From contig NZ_JAFBIV010000002.1 in the NCBI RefSeq assembly GCF_021531915.1, positions 62,001 to 126,000 of the forward strand: a stretch of 64,000 bases of DNA, given 5' to 3'. The notes under the pieces were generated by a model. That model searched no databases. It saw only the letters and a list, made by a program, of their open reading frames with translations, and was not told the origin of the DNA. This document shows, in pieces, positions 39,599-45,675 of the stretch (its first letter is position 1; every line of letters starts with the position of its first letter). Made by a program: the position numbers and the translations under genes. The DNA is from Oscillibacter valericigenes (lineage in GTDB: Bacteria > Bacillota > Clostridia > Oscillospirales > Oscillospiraceae).

Positions 39599-40102
39599 TT
39601 AATATGCGCTGATCTCCAGGGATTCGTCGTCCTGGCCCTTCTCGATGGCCCGGATCTCCACAAAATACTTCAGAGCGGGGTTCACCTCCACCTGGACCCG
39701 GTCACCCACCTGATGACCTATCAGTGCCTTGCCCACCGGGGATTCCTTGCTGATCAGGCCCTTCAAAGCGTCCTGCCGCAGAGTGGTGACGATCTGGATG
39801 GTCATCTCCTTCTTCACCATCTCATTGAAAATAGTCACCTTGTCAAACAGGCCCACCGTATCTTCCTGTTCCTTCACCTCGATGACCTTGGCGGTGCGGA
39901 TCATCCGCTCCAGGTAGCGGATACGGCTCTCGTTGCGGTTCTTGGCCTGCTTGGCACACTTATATTCAAAGTTCTCGCTGAGATCGCCAAAGGCCCGGGC
40001 GGTCTGCACCTCCTCGATCAGCTGAGGCCGCAGGACCCGTATCCGGTGGTCGATCTCCTCCTGCATTTTCCTGATATCAACTTCCGTCAGTTCGTCGTAC
40101 AT
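39599..40102 (-). CDS. greA: Transcription elongation factor GreA
   Basis: This 167-residue protein rescues backtracked RNA polymerase by promoting cleavage of the RNA 3' end. The N-terminal coiled coil has GDLSENFEYKCAKQAKNRNE near residue 40, where the acidic tip residues Asp and Glu act in the polymerase active site, and the C-terminal FKBP-like domain has SPVGKALIGHQVGDRVQVEV near 121. The ATG at 40102 follows GAGAGG by eight bases; a GTG three codons earlier overlaps that site. A TATGAT -10 box is at 40135-40140. It is a single-gene unit downstream of the tRNA trailer. Confidence 0.94.
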   Translation of the reverse strand: MYDELTEVDIRKMQEEIDHRIRVLRPQLIEEVQTARAFGDLSENFEYKCAKQAKNRNESRIRYLERMIRTAKVIEVKEQEDTVGLFDKVTIFNEMVKKEMTIQIVTTLRQDALKGLISKESPVGKALIGHQVGDRVQVEVNPALKYFVEIRAIEKGQDDESLEISAY

Positions 40103-40282
40103 GAACAGCACCTCTCGCGTTTGAATTCTTCCTTATCATACCACAATTCCGCCGCCTGGTACAGTTTTTTGATTCTGCCGCAGTTCTTCACCTCTAAAAC
40201 AGCCGCAGAAATCAGGAGAAGTGAATCCTGTTCGGAAGCGAGGAGCAGCAGGATGTGCGCTGAATGTGTTTTTAACGCGGAG

Positions 40283-40321
40283 CATAAAAAATGCGTCGCA
40301 AGCGATATGGCGCTTGCGACG
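40283..40321 (-). terminator. Third hairpin with T-run in the tRNA trailer
   Basis: CGTCGCAAGCG and CGCTTGCGACG pair around ATATGG (40294-40321); on the minus strand CATTTTTTATG follows. Confidence 0.7.
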
Positions 40322-40367
40322 AGCTGGAAAGCGTGAACGCTTTCCAGGCAGAGGCTTCCAAATCTGC

Positions 40368-40410
40368 ACAAAAAACCGAATCGAAGCCTAGCGCAGCGGG
40401 TTCGATTCGG
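40368..40410 (-). terminator. Second hairpin with T-run in the tRNA trailer
   Basis: CCGAATCGAA and TTCGATTCGG pair around a 15-base loop; on the minus strand GTTTTTTG follows. Confidence 0.7.
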
Positions 40411-40447
40411 AAAGGAGGAGCAGCGGAATGTGCGCGCTCTGACTTTT

Positions 40448-40487
40448 GTAAAAAAGTCGGAGCAAGCGATATGCAGCTTGCTCCGAC
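40448..40487 (-). terminator. Terminator of the five-tRNA operon
   Basis: GTCGGAGCAAGC and GCTTGCTCCGAC pair (12 bp, 40456-40487) and on the minus strand run into TTTTTTAC. It starts one base after the CCA end of tRNA-Lys. Confidence 0.85.
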
Positions 40488-40488
40488 G

Positions 40489-40564
40489 TGGTGACCCGGC
40501 GGGGATTCGAACCCCGGACCCACTGCTTAAAAGGCAGTTGCTCTGCCGACTGAGCTACCGGATC
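40489..40564 (-). tRNA. tRNA-Lys (anticodon TTT)
   Basis: A complete 76-base cloverleaf with encoded CCA. The acceptor GATCCGG pairs with CCGGGTC, the anticodon arm reads ACTGC-CTTTTAA-GCAGT, and the T-arm is CGGGG-TTCGAAT-CCCCG. It is the last tRNA of the five-gene operon and is directly followed by a terminator. Confidence 0.96.
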
Positions 40565-40601
40565 GGGTATTTTATGGTAACGTCCGTGACGAAAAAGGGC
40601 G

Positions 40602-40676
40602 TGGCTGGGACGGCTGGACTCGAACCAGCGGATGAGGGAGTCAAAGTCCCTTGCCTTACCACTTGGCGACGCCCCA
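40602..40676 (-). tRNA. tRNA-Gln (anticodon TTG)
   Basis: A 75-base cloverleaf with encoded CCA. The acceptor TGGGGCG pairs with CGTCCCA, with discriminator G as in tRNA-Gln; the anticodon arm is GGGA-CTTTGAC-TCCC and the T-arm has GGTTCGAGTCC. Fourth gene of the operon. Confidence 0.95.
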
Positions 40677-40690
40677 ATGTGGAAAGAAGC

Positions 40691-40717
40691 AGGGGACCGG
40701 GGCAACCCCGATCCCCT
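40691..40717 (-). other. Spacer hairpin between tRNA-His and tRNA-Gln
   Basis: On the minus strand AGGGGATCGGGG and CCCCGGTCCCCT pair over TTG with one G-T pair. There is no T-run, so it is more likely a processing or spacing element than a terminator. Confidence 0.55.
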
Positions 40718-40726
40718 ACCATTGTC

Positions 40727-40803
40727 TGGGGTGGGTGATGGGACTCGAACCCACAACGCCCGGAACCACAATCCGGTGCTCTGCCAATTGAACTACACCC
40801 ACC
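40727..40803 (-). tRNA. tRNA-His (anticodon GTG)
   Basis: A 77-base gene including the extra 5' G characteristic of tRNA-His, which pairs with C73, and an encoded CCA. The acceptor GGTGGGTG pairs with CACCCACC, and the anticodon arm is CCGGA-TTGTGGT-TCCGG. Third gene of the operon. Confidence 0.95.
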
Positions 40804-40848
40804 ACATATGACGCGGATTACAGGCTGACTATCGCTCCAAAAGAGAGC

Positions 40849-40925
40849 TGGTACGCCAGAAGGGACTCGAACCCCTGGCCTACTGCTTAGAAGGCAGTTG
40901 CTCTATCCAGCTGAGCTACTGGCGC
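40849..40925 (-). tRNA. tRNA-Arg (anticodon TCT)
   Basis: A 77-base cloverleaf with encoded CCA. The acceptor GCGCCAG pairs with CTGGCGT (one G-T pair at the end), the anticodon arm is ACTGC-CTTCTAA-GCAGT and the T-arm has GGGGTTCGAGTCCC. Second gene of the operon. Confidence 0.95.
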
Positions 40926-40934
40926 GAATAAAAA

Positions 40935-41009
40935 TGGAGCAGGTGACGGGAATCGAACCCGCATCCCCAGCTTGGAAGGCTGGTGCCCTGACCATTGTGC
41001 TACACCTGC
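40935..41009 (-). tRNA. tRNA-Gly (anticodon TCC)
   Basis: A 75-base cloverleaf with encoded CCA. The acceptor GCAGGTG pairs with CACCTGC, the anticodon arm is CCAGC-CTTCCAA-GCTGG and the T-arm has CGGGTTCGATTCCCG. First gene of the operon, about 25 bases after the predicted transcription start. Confidence 0.96.
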
Positions 41010-41041
41010 GTATGCCCTCCGTGGAAATCGTCAGCTTTGTT

Positions 41042-41070
41042 ATGATAGCATGAAACCGCATATCTGTCAA
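41042..41070 (-). promoter_or_regulatory. Promoter of the five-tRNA operon
   Basis: On the minus strand a perfect TTGACA (41065-41070) and TATCAT (41042-41047) are 17 bases apart. Confidence 0.75.
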
Positions 41071-41102
41071 GGCGTTTTATTTCAATTTTTCACAATTTTC
41101 TC

Positions 41103-41699
41103 CTATTGAGATAAAAACGCCCGCAGTAGCGTCTCGCCAACGGTGCTATCCAGTCTCTCCGGATGCCACTGAACCCCCCAGACCGGCAGTGTTTCATGGC
41201 AAACCGCCTCCGGGACCCCATCCGGTGCCCACTGGATGACCCGCAGGCCCACCCCGATGCGGTCCAGAATCTGGTGGTGGGCGCTGTTCACTATGCACCG
41301 GTCTCCGCAGATATCCCGCAGTGGAGAGGCGGTGGTGCAAACGCTGTGACAGCGGTCCGCCCTGGAAACTGCGCTGTGCCCCGGCCAATCCTGGACCAAC
41401 GTGCCGCCGAAATAAACGTTGATGGTCTGGATTCCCCGACAGATACCCAGAACCGGCCTTTTCCAGGCCAGGAAACGGTCCAGCAGTTCCAGTTCCGCTG
41501 CGTCCCGGTCAGGCTCCAGGCCCCGGGAGGCGATGTTCGCCTGCCCGTACCTCCAGGGTTCCACATCTCCGCCGCCCGGAAGCAGCAGCGCACCGCACTC
41601 CGCGGGGTCACCATGAAACTGTACGGTTCCTCCGGCAGCCTCCACCGCCCGCCGATAGTTTCCGTATCGCTCCGGCTCTCCCCAAATGTATACCCGCAT
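41103..41699 (-). CDS. Class I glutamine amidotransferase-like peptidase (PuuD/gamma-glutamyl hydrolase family)
   Basis: The 198-residue protein belongs to the C26 family that includes PuuD, which hydrolyses gamma-glutamyl-GABA. The nucleophile is Cys87 in VLGICRGIQTINV, LLPGGGDVEPWRYGQ near residue 39 is the family oxyanion-side loop, and GVQWHPE near 178 supplies catalytic His and Glu. It is about 50 residues shorter than typical PuuD. ATG 41699 has GGGAG close upstream; the longer open frame crosses the divergent tRNA-Ser and is spurious. It is divergent from tRNA-Ser and has no polyamine-pathway neighbours, so the substrate is uncertain. Confidence 0.82.
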   Translation of the reverse strand: MRVYIWGEPERYGNYRRAVEAAGGTVQFHGDPAECGALLLPGGGDVEPWRYGQANIASRGLEPDRDAAELELLDRFLAWKRPVLGICRGIQTINVYFGGTLVQDWPGHSAVSRADRCHSVCTTASPLRDICGDRCIVNSAHHQILDRIGVGLRVIQWAPDGVPEAVCHETLPVWGVQWHPERLDSTVGETLLRAFLSQ

Positions 41700-41747
41700 A
41701 TCTCTCCCGCCTCCCTGCATTTTCTGCACCGCAAACGCGGATTGCGC

Positions 41748-41776
41748 TTGCAACCAAGGAAAAACTATGGCATAAT
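41748..41776 (+). promoter_or_regulatory. Promoter of tRNA-Ser
   Basis: TTGCAA (41748-41753) and CATAAT (41771-41776) are 17 bases apart, placing the start about 17 bases before the tRNA. Confidence 0.6.
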
Positions 41777-41799
41777 AGCTGTCGTAACCGTTGCTGTAT

Positions 41800-41890
41800 G
41801 GAGATGTACCCAAGTGGCTGAAGGGTCCGGATTCGAAATCCGGTAGGCGCCGCAAGGCGTGCGGGGGTTCAAATCCCTCCATCTCCGCCA
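41800..41890 (+). tRNA. tRNA-Ser (anticodon CGA)
   Basis: A 91-base class II tRNA with long variable arm (GGCGCC-GCAA-GGCGTGC) and encoded CCA. The acceptor GGAGATG pairs with CATCTCC, and the anticodon arm is CCGGA-TTCGAAA-TCCGG. It reads TCG codons. It stands alone and is followed directly by a terminator. Confidence 0.96.
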
Positions 41891-41891
41891 A

Positions 41892-41933
41892 ATCGCCGCA
41901 AGCGTCCTATCGCTTGCGGCGATCTTTTATTTT
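41892..41933 (+). terminator. Terminator after tRNA-Ser
   Basis: ATCGCCGCAAGCG and CGCTTGCGGCGAT pair over TCCTAT and are followed by CTTTTATTTT. The CAAGCG..ATCGCTTG core is the same as in the trailer repeats behind the tRNA-Lys gene. Confidence 0.88.
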
Positions 41934-41965
41934 GCAGAAGCATACGCTCTGCGCCCGCTCTTTTT

Positions 41966-42859
41966 CTAAGCACGCAGCAGGCGGATATAGTGGTTGGCCT
42001 CCCGCAGAACGTGGTCTGCCAACAGGGGAAGGATGACAGACCGAATCTCGCAGTCTGCGATTCCCTGGACCCCGGCGGTCTTGAACTCCCGGAAACGCAG
42101 AGTCTCCTTCAGCGCCTCCTGCCGCATCAGCGCCGCGTTGTTCACCTCTCTGGTCCTGGCCAACAGCGTAGCATACTCCTGGGCAAAAGTATCCGAAGTC
42201 CTGATGAGAGTATCCTCCACCGGATCCAGCAGTCCCCGGATGAACTGGGCATGCTCCATCATGATCCGGTTCCAGAAGATCTCCGTCTCCCGCATGGACT
42301 GGCCGTCTAGGTCGCCCTTTTCCAGGTCCCGTACAAAGCTCCGGTAGAGCTTTGCCTCCCGGATGATATGCTCGATCAGCAGGGGATAGTTCATAGTGAA
42401 CATCCGGCAGCTGAGTACGCCTTTCAAAATGCGCTCCTTGAAGCCGATCAGGCCATCCAGCAGCCGGATAGCCGCCCGGTTCAGCTGCCGGACCTGCCGC
42501 CACAGCGCCGGCGGGACGCAGCAGGGTGTCCCGCAGCGCAGGCCTGCTTCCATTATGGTAATGGCCTGGTCGATCTGGATGCCGGTGAAGCATTGGGTCT
42601 GCCGCTCCGCATTGGCGGTGAATTCCGTGAAAAGTTCGCCGGAATCCAGCACGCACCGGTCCAGCAAACCGTTGCTCAGGCAGATAGCCCGGCGCAGAAT
42701 CGCCTCAAATTCCCGTTTATAAAGCTCCGCTTCCCTGGCAAAGTCCCCATTCACAGGCGTAAAGCCCGCCTCCAGGAACAGTGCATGCTCCTTCATGATG
42801 CGGGCAAAAAACAGGTGCAGCTCCAGGGACAGGGAGACATATTTTGTCTCTTCAGCCAA
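41966..42859 (-). CDS. DUF2935 domain protein
   Basis: This helical 297-residue protein consists of two similar halves, each with an EHA-type motif: ELHLFFARIMKEHALFLEAG near residue 13 and IFWNRIMMEHAQFIRGLL near 184. Repeated His and Glu residues (IIREAKLY, VLREANHY) suggest a ferritin-like four-helix metal site, as expected for DUF2935; no function is established. TTG at 42859 lies eight bases after AGGAG and is preferred; an ATG six codons upstream overlaps that site. It ends near the bidirectional hairpin shared with tRNA-Ser. Confidence 0.8.
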   Translation of the reverse strand: MAEETKYVSLSLELHLFFARIMKEHALFLEAGFTPVNGDFAREAELYKREFEAILRRAICLSNGLLDRCVLDSGELFTEFTANAERQTQCFTGIQIDQAITIMEAGLRCGTPCCVPPALWRQVRQLNRAAIRLLDGLIGFKERILKGVLSCRMFTMNYPLLIEHIIREAKLYRSFVRDLEKGDLDGQSMRETEIFWNRIMMEHAQFIRGLLDPVEDTLIRTSDTFAQEYATLLARTREVNNAALMRQEALKETLRFREFKTAGVQGIADCEIRSVILPLLADHVLREANHYIRLLRA

Positions 42860-42957
42860 AATGATCTCTCCTCTCATGGTACTGCACCAGTATATGCTTC
42901 CGGACTTTTCCCGGTGCGGACTTTTGCTTTCCAAATAAGGGTGTACACACGCAAACA

Positions 42958-42996
42958 GGCCCCTCTTTTCGAACATCCTGCCGAAAAGAGGGGCCC
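42958..42996 (-). terminator. Hairpin after the hexapeptide-repeat gene
   Basis: CCCCTCTTTTCG and CGAAAAGAGGGG pair perfectly around a 10-base loop; the T-run after it on the minus strand is poor (CCTGTTTGC), so strength is uncertain. Confidence 0.6.
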
Positions 42997-43011
42997 GCTG
43001 TGGTCCGTTTC

Positions 43012-43674
43012 TTATGTCCGGATCACGATATCTCCCGTCTTTTTGAAAATGCTGCCCGCCGGAATGGCGCCCCGGACGCAGGAGGTGGGATAGACGCTGG
43101 TGCCCCGGCCCAGGATGGTGCCCGGATTCAGCACGCTGTTACAGCCGACTTCCACATGGTCTCCCAGAATGGCGCCGAATTTCTTCCGGCCGGTCTCGAT
43201 GCGCTCGTCGCCATTCTTTACCACCACCAGGGTCTTGTCGGACTTTACATTGGAGGTGATGGAACCGGCGCCCATGTGGCTCTTGTAGCCCAGGATGGAA
43301 TCGCCCACATAATTGTAGTGGGGCGTCTGGACATTGTCGAAGAGAATGACGTTCTTCAGCTCCACGGAGTTGCCCACCACGCAGTTGGCCCCCACCAGGG
43401 CGCTGCCCCGGATAAAGGCGCAGTGACGGACCTCCGTCTCCGGTCCGATGATGCAGGGGGCACCCAGGTAGGCGGATGGGAACACCTTGGCCGTCTTGTG
43501 GACCCAGACATTGGGGGACGGCTGGTCATACTCCTCCGGGGAAAGGCCGGCGCCCAGCTCCAGGATCAGGTCCTTAATGCCGTCCAGGGCCTGCCAGGGA
43601 TATTCAAATCGTGCCAGATACTCTCCCGCCAGGGTGTGGGACAGGTCCAGCAGCTCAGTTACCTTCAATTCCAT
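43012..43674 (-). CDS. Left-handed beta-helix (hexapeptide repeat) transferase-like protein
   Basis: The 220-residue protein is mostly a left-handed parallel beta helix with hexapeptide repeats, for example APCIIGPETEVRHCAFIRGS near residue 83 and CVVGNSVELKNVILFDNV near 111, and resembles the acetyltransferase half of GlmU. YVGDSILGYKSHMGAGSITS near 133 contains the usual active-site-like His and Gly. There is no nucleotidyltransferase domain. It may be an acyltransferase for a sugar nucleotide. ATG 43674 has GAGGAG nine bases upstream; more distal starts have no ribosome site. Confidence 0.8.
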   Translation of the reverse strand: MELKVTELLDLSHTLAGEYLARFEYPWQALDGIKDLILELGAGLSPEEYDQPSPNVWVHKTAKVFPSAYLGAPCIIGPETEVRHCAFIRGSALVGANCVVGNSVELKNVILFDNVQTPHYNYVGDSILGYKSHMGAGSITSNVKSDKTLVVVKNGDERIETGRKKFGAILGDHVEVGCNSVLNPGTILGRGTSVYPTSCVRGAIPAGSIFKKTGDIVIRT

Positions 43675-43804
43675 TGCTGTCAGCTCCTCAATAAAATGAT
43701 CGTACCGCATTATATACCAGAATGTACGCCGTTGCAAGATTCCTCGTTGCTTTTGCGGCCCCGGCGCGGTACAATGGGGATACTTCAACAAAGGAGACCC
43801 TGCC

Positions 43805-44347
43805 ATGAAACTGCTGATCGCGTCGGACCTCCACGGGTCCGCCTATAACTGCCGCTTGCTGCTGGAGGCCTTTGCCCGGGAACAGGCGGACCGCCTGGTG
43901 CTGCTGGGGGACCTGCTGTACCACGGTCCCCGGAATCCCCTGCCTCAGGAATATGACACCAAAGCTGTCACTGCCCTGCTGAACGGCATGGCGGACAAGC
44001 TGCTGTGCGTCCGGGGCAACTGCGACTCCGAGGTGGACCAGATGGTGCTGACCTTCCCTATGCTGGCGGACTATGCCTTTTTGTCGACGGACGGCGTCAA
44101 CCTCTGTGCCACCCACGGCCACACTTACGGTCCGGACAACCCGCCGCCCCTGCGGCCCGGGGATTACCTGCTTTGCGGGCATATTCACCTGCCTGTCCGC
44201 CGCCCCATCGGGCAAATCACTTATGTAAACCCCGGTTCCCTGGCACTTCCCAAGGAGAATACGCCCCGGAGCTACATGACTCTGGAGCAAGGCGTGTTCA
44301 CCTGGCATGAATTAGAGACCGGCGCAGAGTTCCAGCCACTCCCCTGA
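43805..44347 (+). CDS. yfcE: YfcE-type metallophosphoesterase
   Basis: The 180-residue enzyme has the calcineurin-like phosphoesterase motifs in order: SDLHGS near residue 7, GDLLYHGPRN near 36, GNCDSEVDQ near 71, THGHTYG near 103 and GHIHLPV near 124. The extended loop between motifs and PQEYDTKAVTALLN match YfcE, a manganese-dependent phosphodiesterase on artificial substrates. CAAAGGAG precedes the ATG. A shorter paralogue lies at 47170-47637. The physiological substrate is unknown. Confidence 0.9.
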   Translation: MKLLIASDLHGSAYNCRLLLEAFAREQADRLVLLGDLLYHGPRNPLPQEYDTKAVTALLNGMADKLLCVRGNCDSEVDQMVLTFPMLADYAFLSTDGVNLCATHGHTYGPDNPPPLRPGDYLLCGHIHLPVRRPIGQITYVNPGSLALPKENTPRSYMTLEQGVFTWHELETGAEFQPLP

Positions 44348-44350
44348 AAT

Positions 44351-44386
44351 AAAACCGTGATGCCGCATGGCATCACGGTTTTTTCG
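44351..44386 (+). terminator. Terminator after yfcE
   Basis: AAACCGTGATGCC and GGCATCACGGTTT pair over GCAT and run into six T residues. The stem includes the stop codon of the convergent radical SAM gene. Confidence 0.88.
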
Positions 44387-45281
44387 ATTCCAGAGCGCTG
44401 CCCTGCTCCACGTCATCCCGGAGGAAAGCATGGTGGATGGCGTTCAGCACCCGTTTTTTATCGCCGCTCCACAGGGGCGCCAGCAGGTCCCGCTTGGCGC
44501 CGTCCCCGGTGAGGCGATGGATCACCAACTCCCGGGGGATGTGGCGAACACACTCCTCCAGCACCCGGATATAAGCCTCCAGGGTCATGGTCTCCACCCG
44601 GCCCGCCTCCCACTCCCGGGCCAGCTCCGTGTTCCGCAGGACGTGCAGCAGGTGAAATTTGACACCATTTGCGCCGGAATTGCCAATATATTGTGCGGTT
44701 TTCGTCATCATCTCCGGAGTCTCCCCCGGCAGGCCCAAAATCTGATGGACCACCACGGTCAATCCACGGGCCCGCAGGTCCTTCACCGCCCGGTCGAATA
44801 CCGGCAGGTCATAGCCCCGGCGGATGCGCGCTACCGTAGCGGGATGGATGGTCTGGAGCCCCAGCTCCACCCACACCGGCTTCACGGCGTTCAGCTCCGT
44901 CAACAGATTCAGCACCTCCGGGCCCAGGCAGTCCGGACGGGTGGCGATGGAGAGAGCCACCACCTCCTCCGGCTCCAGGGCCGCCAGGTACAGCGACCGC
45001 AAGCGGTCAATGGGGCCGTATGTGTTGGTGAAGGACTGGAAATAGGCAATATACCGGGCGTCCGGACCGGTCTTGGACACCACCCGGGCTTTGGCCGCCG
45101 CCAACTGCTCTGGGATATCCCCCGATGCCGCGAAAGCCCCTGCCCCATCGCAGAACAGGCACCCCCGCTCTCCCAGGGTGCCGTCCCGGTTGGGGCAGGA
45201 GCAGCCGGAGGACAGGGCCAGCTTGTATACCTTGGTGCCGTACTGCTCCCGCAGCCGGTCATTCAGGCTGTTCCAGTACAT
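44373..45281 (-). CDS. YhcC-like (TIGR01212) radical SAM protein
   Basis: The 302-residue protein has the unusual cluster site of this family, SGCSCPNRDGTLGERGCLFC near residue 23, in which the first Cys pair is far from the final CxxC. YFQSFTNTYGP near 85 and GLQTIHPATVARIRRGYDLP near 145 are family signatures. These proteins resemble Elp3-type tRNA modifiers; their reaction is not known. ATG 45281 lies inside the end of the upstream gene (23 bases overlap) and has no clear ribosome site, so translation is probably coupled. Confidence 0.85.
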   Translation of the reverse strand: MYWNSLNDRLREQYGTKVYKLALSSGCSCPNRDGTLGERGCLFCDGAGAFAASGDIPEQLAAAKARVVSKTGPDARYIAYFQSFTNTYGPIDRLRSLYLAALEPEEVVALSIATRPDCLGPEVLNLLTELNAVKPVWVELGLQTIHPATVARIRRGYDLPVFDRAVKDLRARGLTVVVHQILGLPGETPEMMTKTAQYIGNSGANGVKFHLLHVLRNTELAREWEAGRVETMTLEAYIRVLEECVRHIPRELVIHRLTGDGAKRDLLAPLWSGDKKRVLNAIHHAFLRDDVEQGSALESKKP

Positions 45282-45576
45282 GCTGTTTGGGGGTGTAGGG
45301 GATGCGGTAGGGTTCGGTCCCCCGCTCCGCCAGTTTCTGCTCCAGCCAGGCCTTAATGGCCTCCACGCCCTCCTCCGTCCAGGGGAAAGTCTCCGTCTCC
45401 ACGTCCTGCGCCAGCTCGAAGCTGGTGTTCTCATAGACCCAGACCTGGATGGTGGAGCCCTCCTTGTTCAGCCAGCCGTTCCGCTGAAAGCGGTACCGGA
45501 AGGTGCCCAGGCTGCCGGGATATACAGATGCCTTGGTGAAAAAGCTCATATTCAGAAAATCAAAATGCTGCTCCAT
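45259..45576 (-). CDS. Conserved-looking small protein, unknown function
   Basis: I do not recognise this 105-residue protein. It starts MEQHFDFLNMSFFTKASVYP and contains several aromatic residues and a beta-rich middle (RYRFQRNGWLNKEGSTIQVW), then a C-terminal helix (EEGVEAIKAWLEQKLAER). It has no signal or membrane segment. GAGGAACG precedes the ATG. It overlaps the radical SAM gene by 23 bases, so the two are co-translated and may act on the same target. Confidence 0.72.
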   Translation of the reverse strand: MEQHFDFLNMSFFTKASVYPGSLGTFRYRFQRNGWLNKEGSTIQVWVYENTSFELAQDVETETFPWTEEGVEAIKAWLEQKLAERGTEPYRIPYTPKQHVLEQPE

Positions 45577-45675
45577 GCTCGTTCCTCACTTTCTGTTCGG
45601 GTACAGGATATCAAATCCGCCGCCTGCTGTCAAATGGCGGAAACGGGGCATACTACCGGAAAAGGAGGCGCTTCC

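Larger units (their letters stand above)
40225..40488 (-). repeat. tRNA-trailer hairpin repeats (two related copies)
   Basis: Read on the minus strand, two units follow the tRNA-Lys gene. Each has a hairpin built on CAAGC..GCTTG with a CATATC element, then a T-run, then a shared 30-base block. The blocks are at 40406-40435 and 40231-40260, identical at 26 of 30 positions and including AGGAGCAGC and ATGTGCGC on the plus strand. A hairpin CCGAATCGAA/TTCGATTCGG with T-run and a TGGAAAGCG/CGCTTTCCA hairpin lie between. This fills the 386 bases between greA and the tRNA operon. I see no gene in it. Confidence 0.7.

Noticed and set aside
40225-40440. Possible CRISPR array
   Set aside because: There are only two 30-base similar blocks with a spacing of 145 bases and hairpin terminators in between. 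No cas genes are present.
40272-40771. Short minus-strand open frames over tRNA-Lys, tRNA-Gln and the trailer
   Set aside because: They overlap confident tRNA genes and hairpin repeats. Their similarity to one another reflects the repeats, not proteins.
41700-41891. N-terminal extension of the glutamine amidotransferase-like frame over tRNA-Ser
   Set aside because: It covers a complete tRNA and its promoter on the other strand, and the protein fold starts at 41699.
43675-43806. Longer start for the hexapeptide-repeat protein
   Set aside because: The upstream residues are not compatible with a fold start and no ribosome site precedes them; GAGGAG lies before the ATG at 43674.
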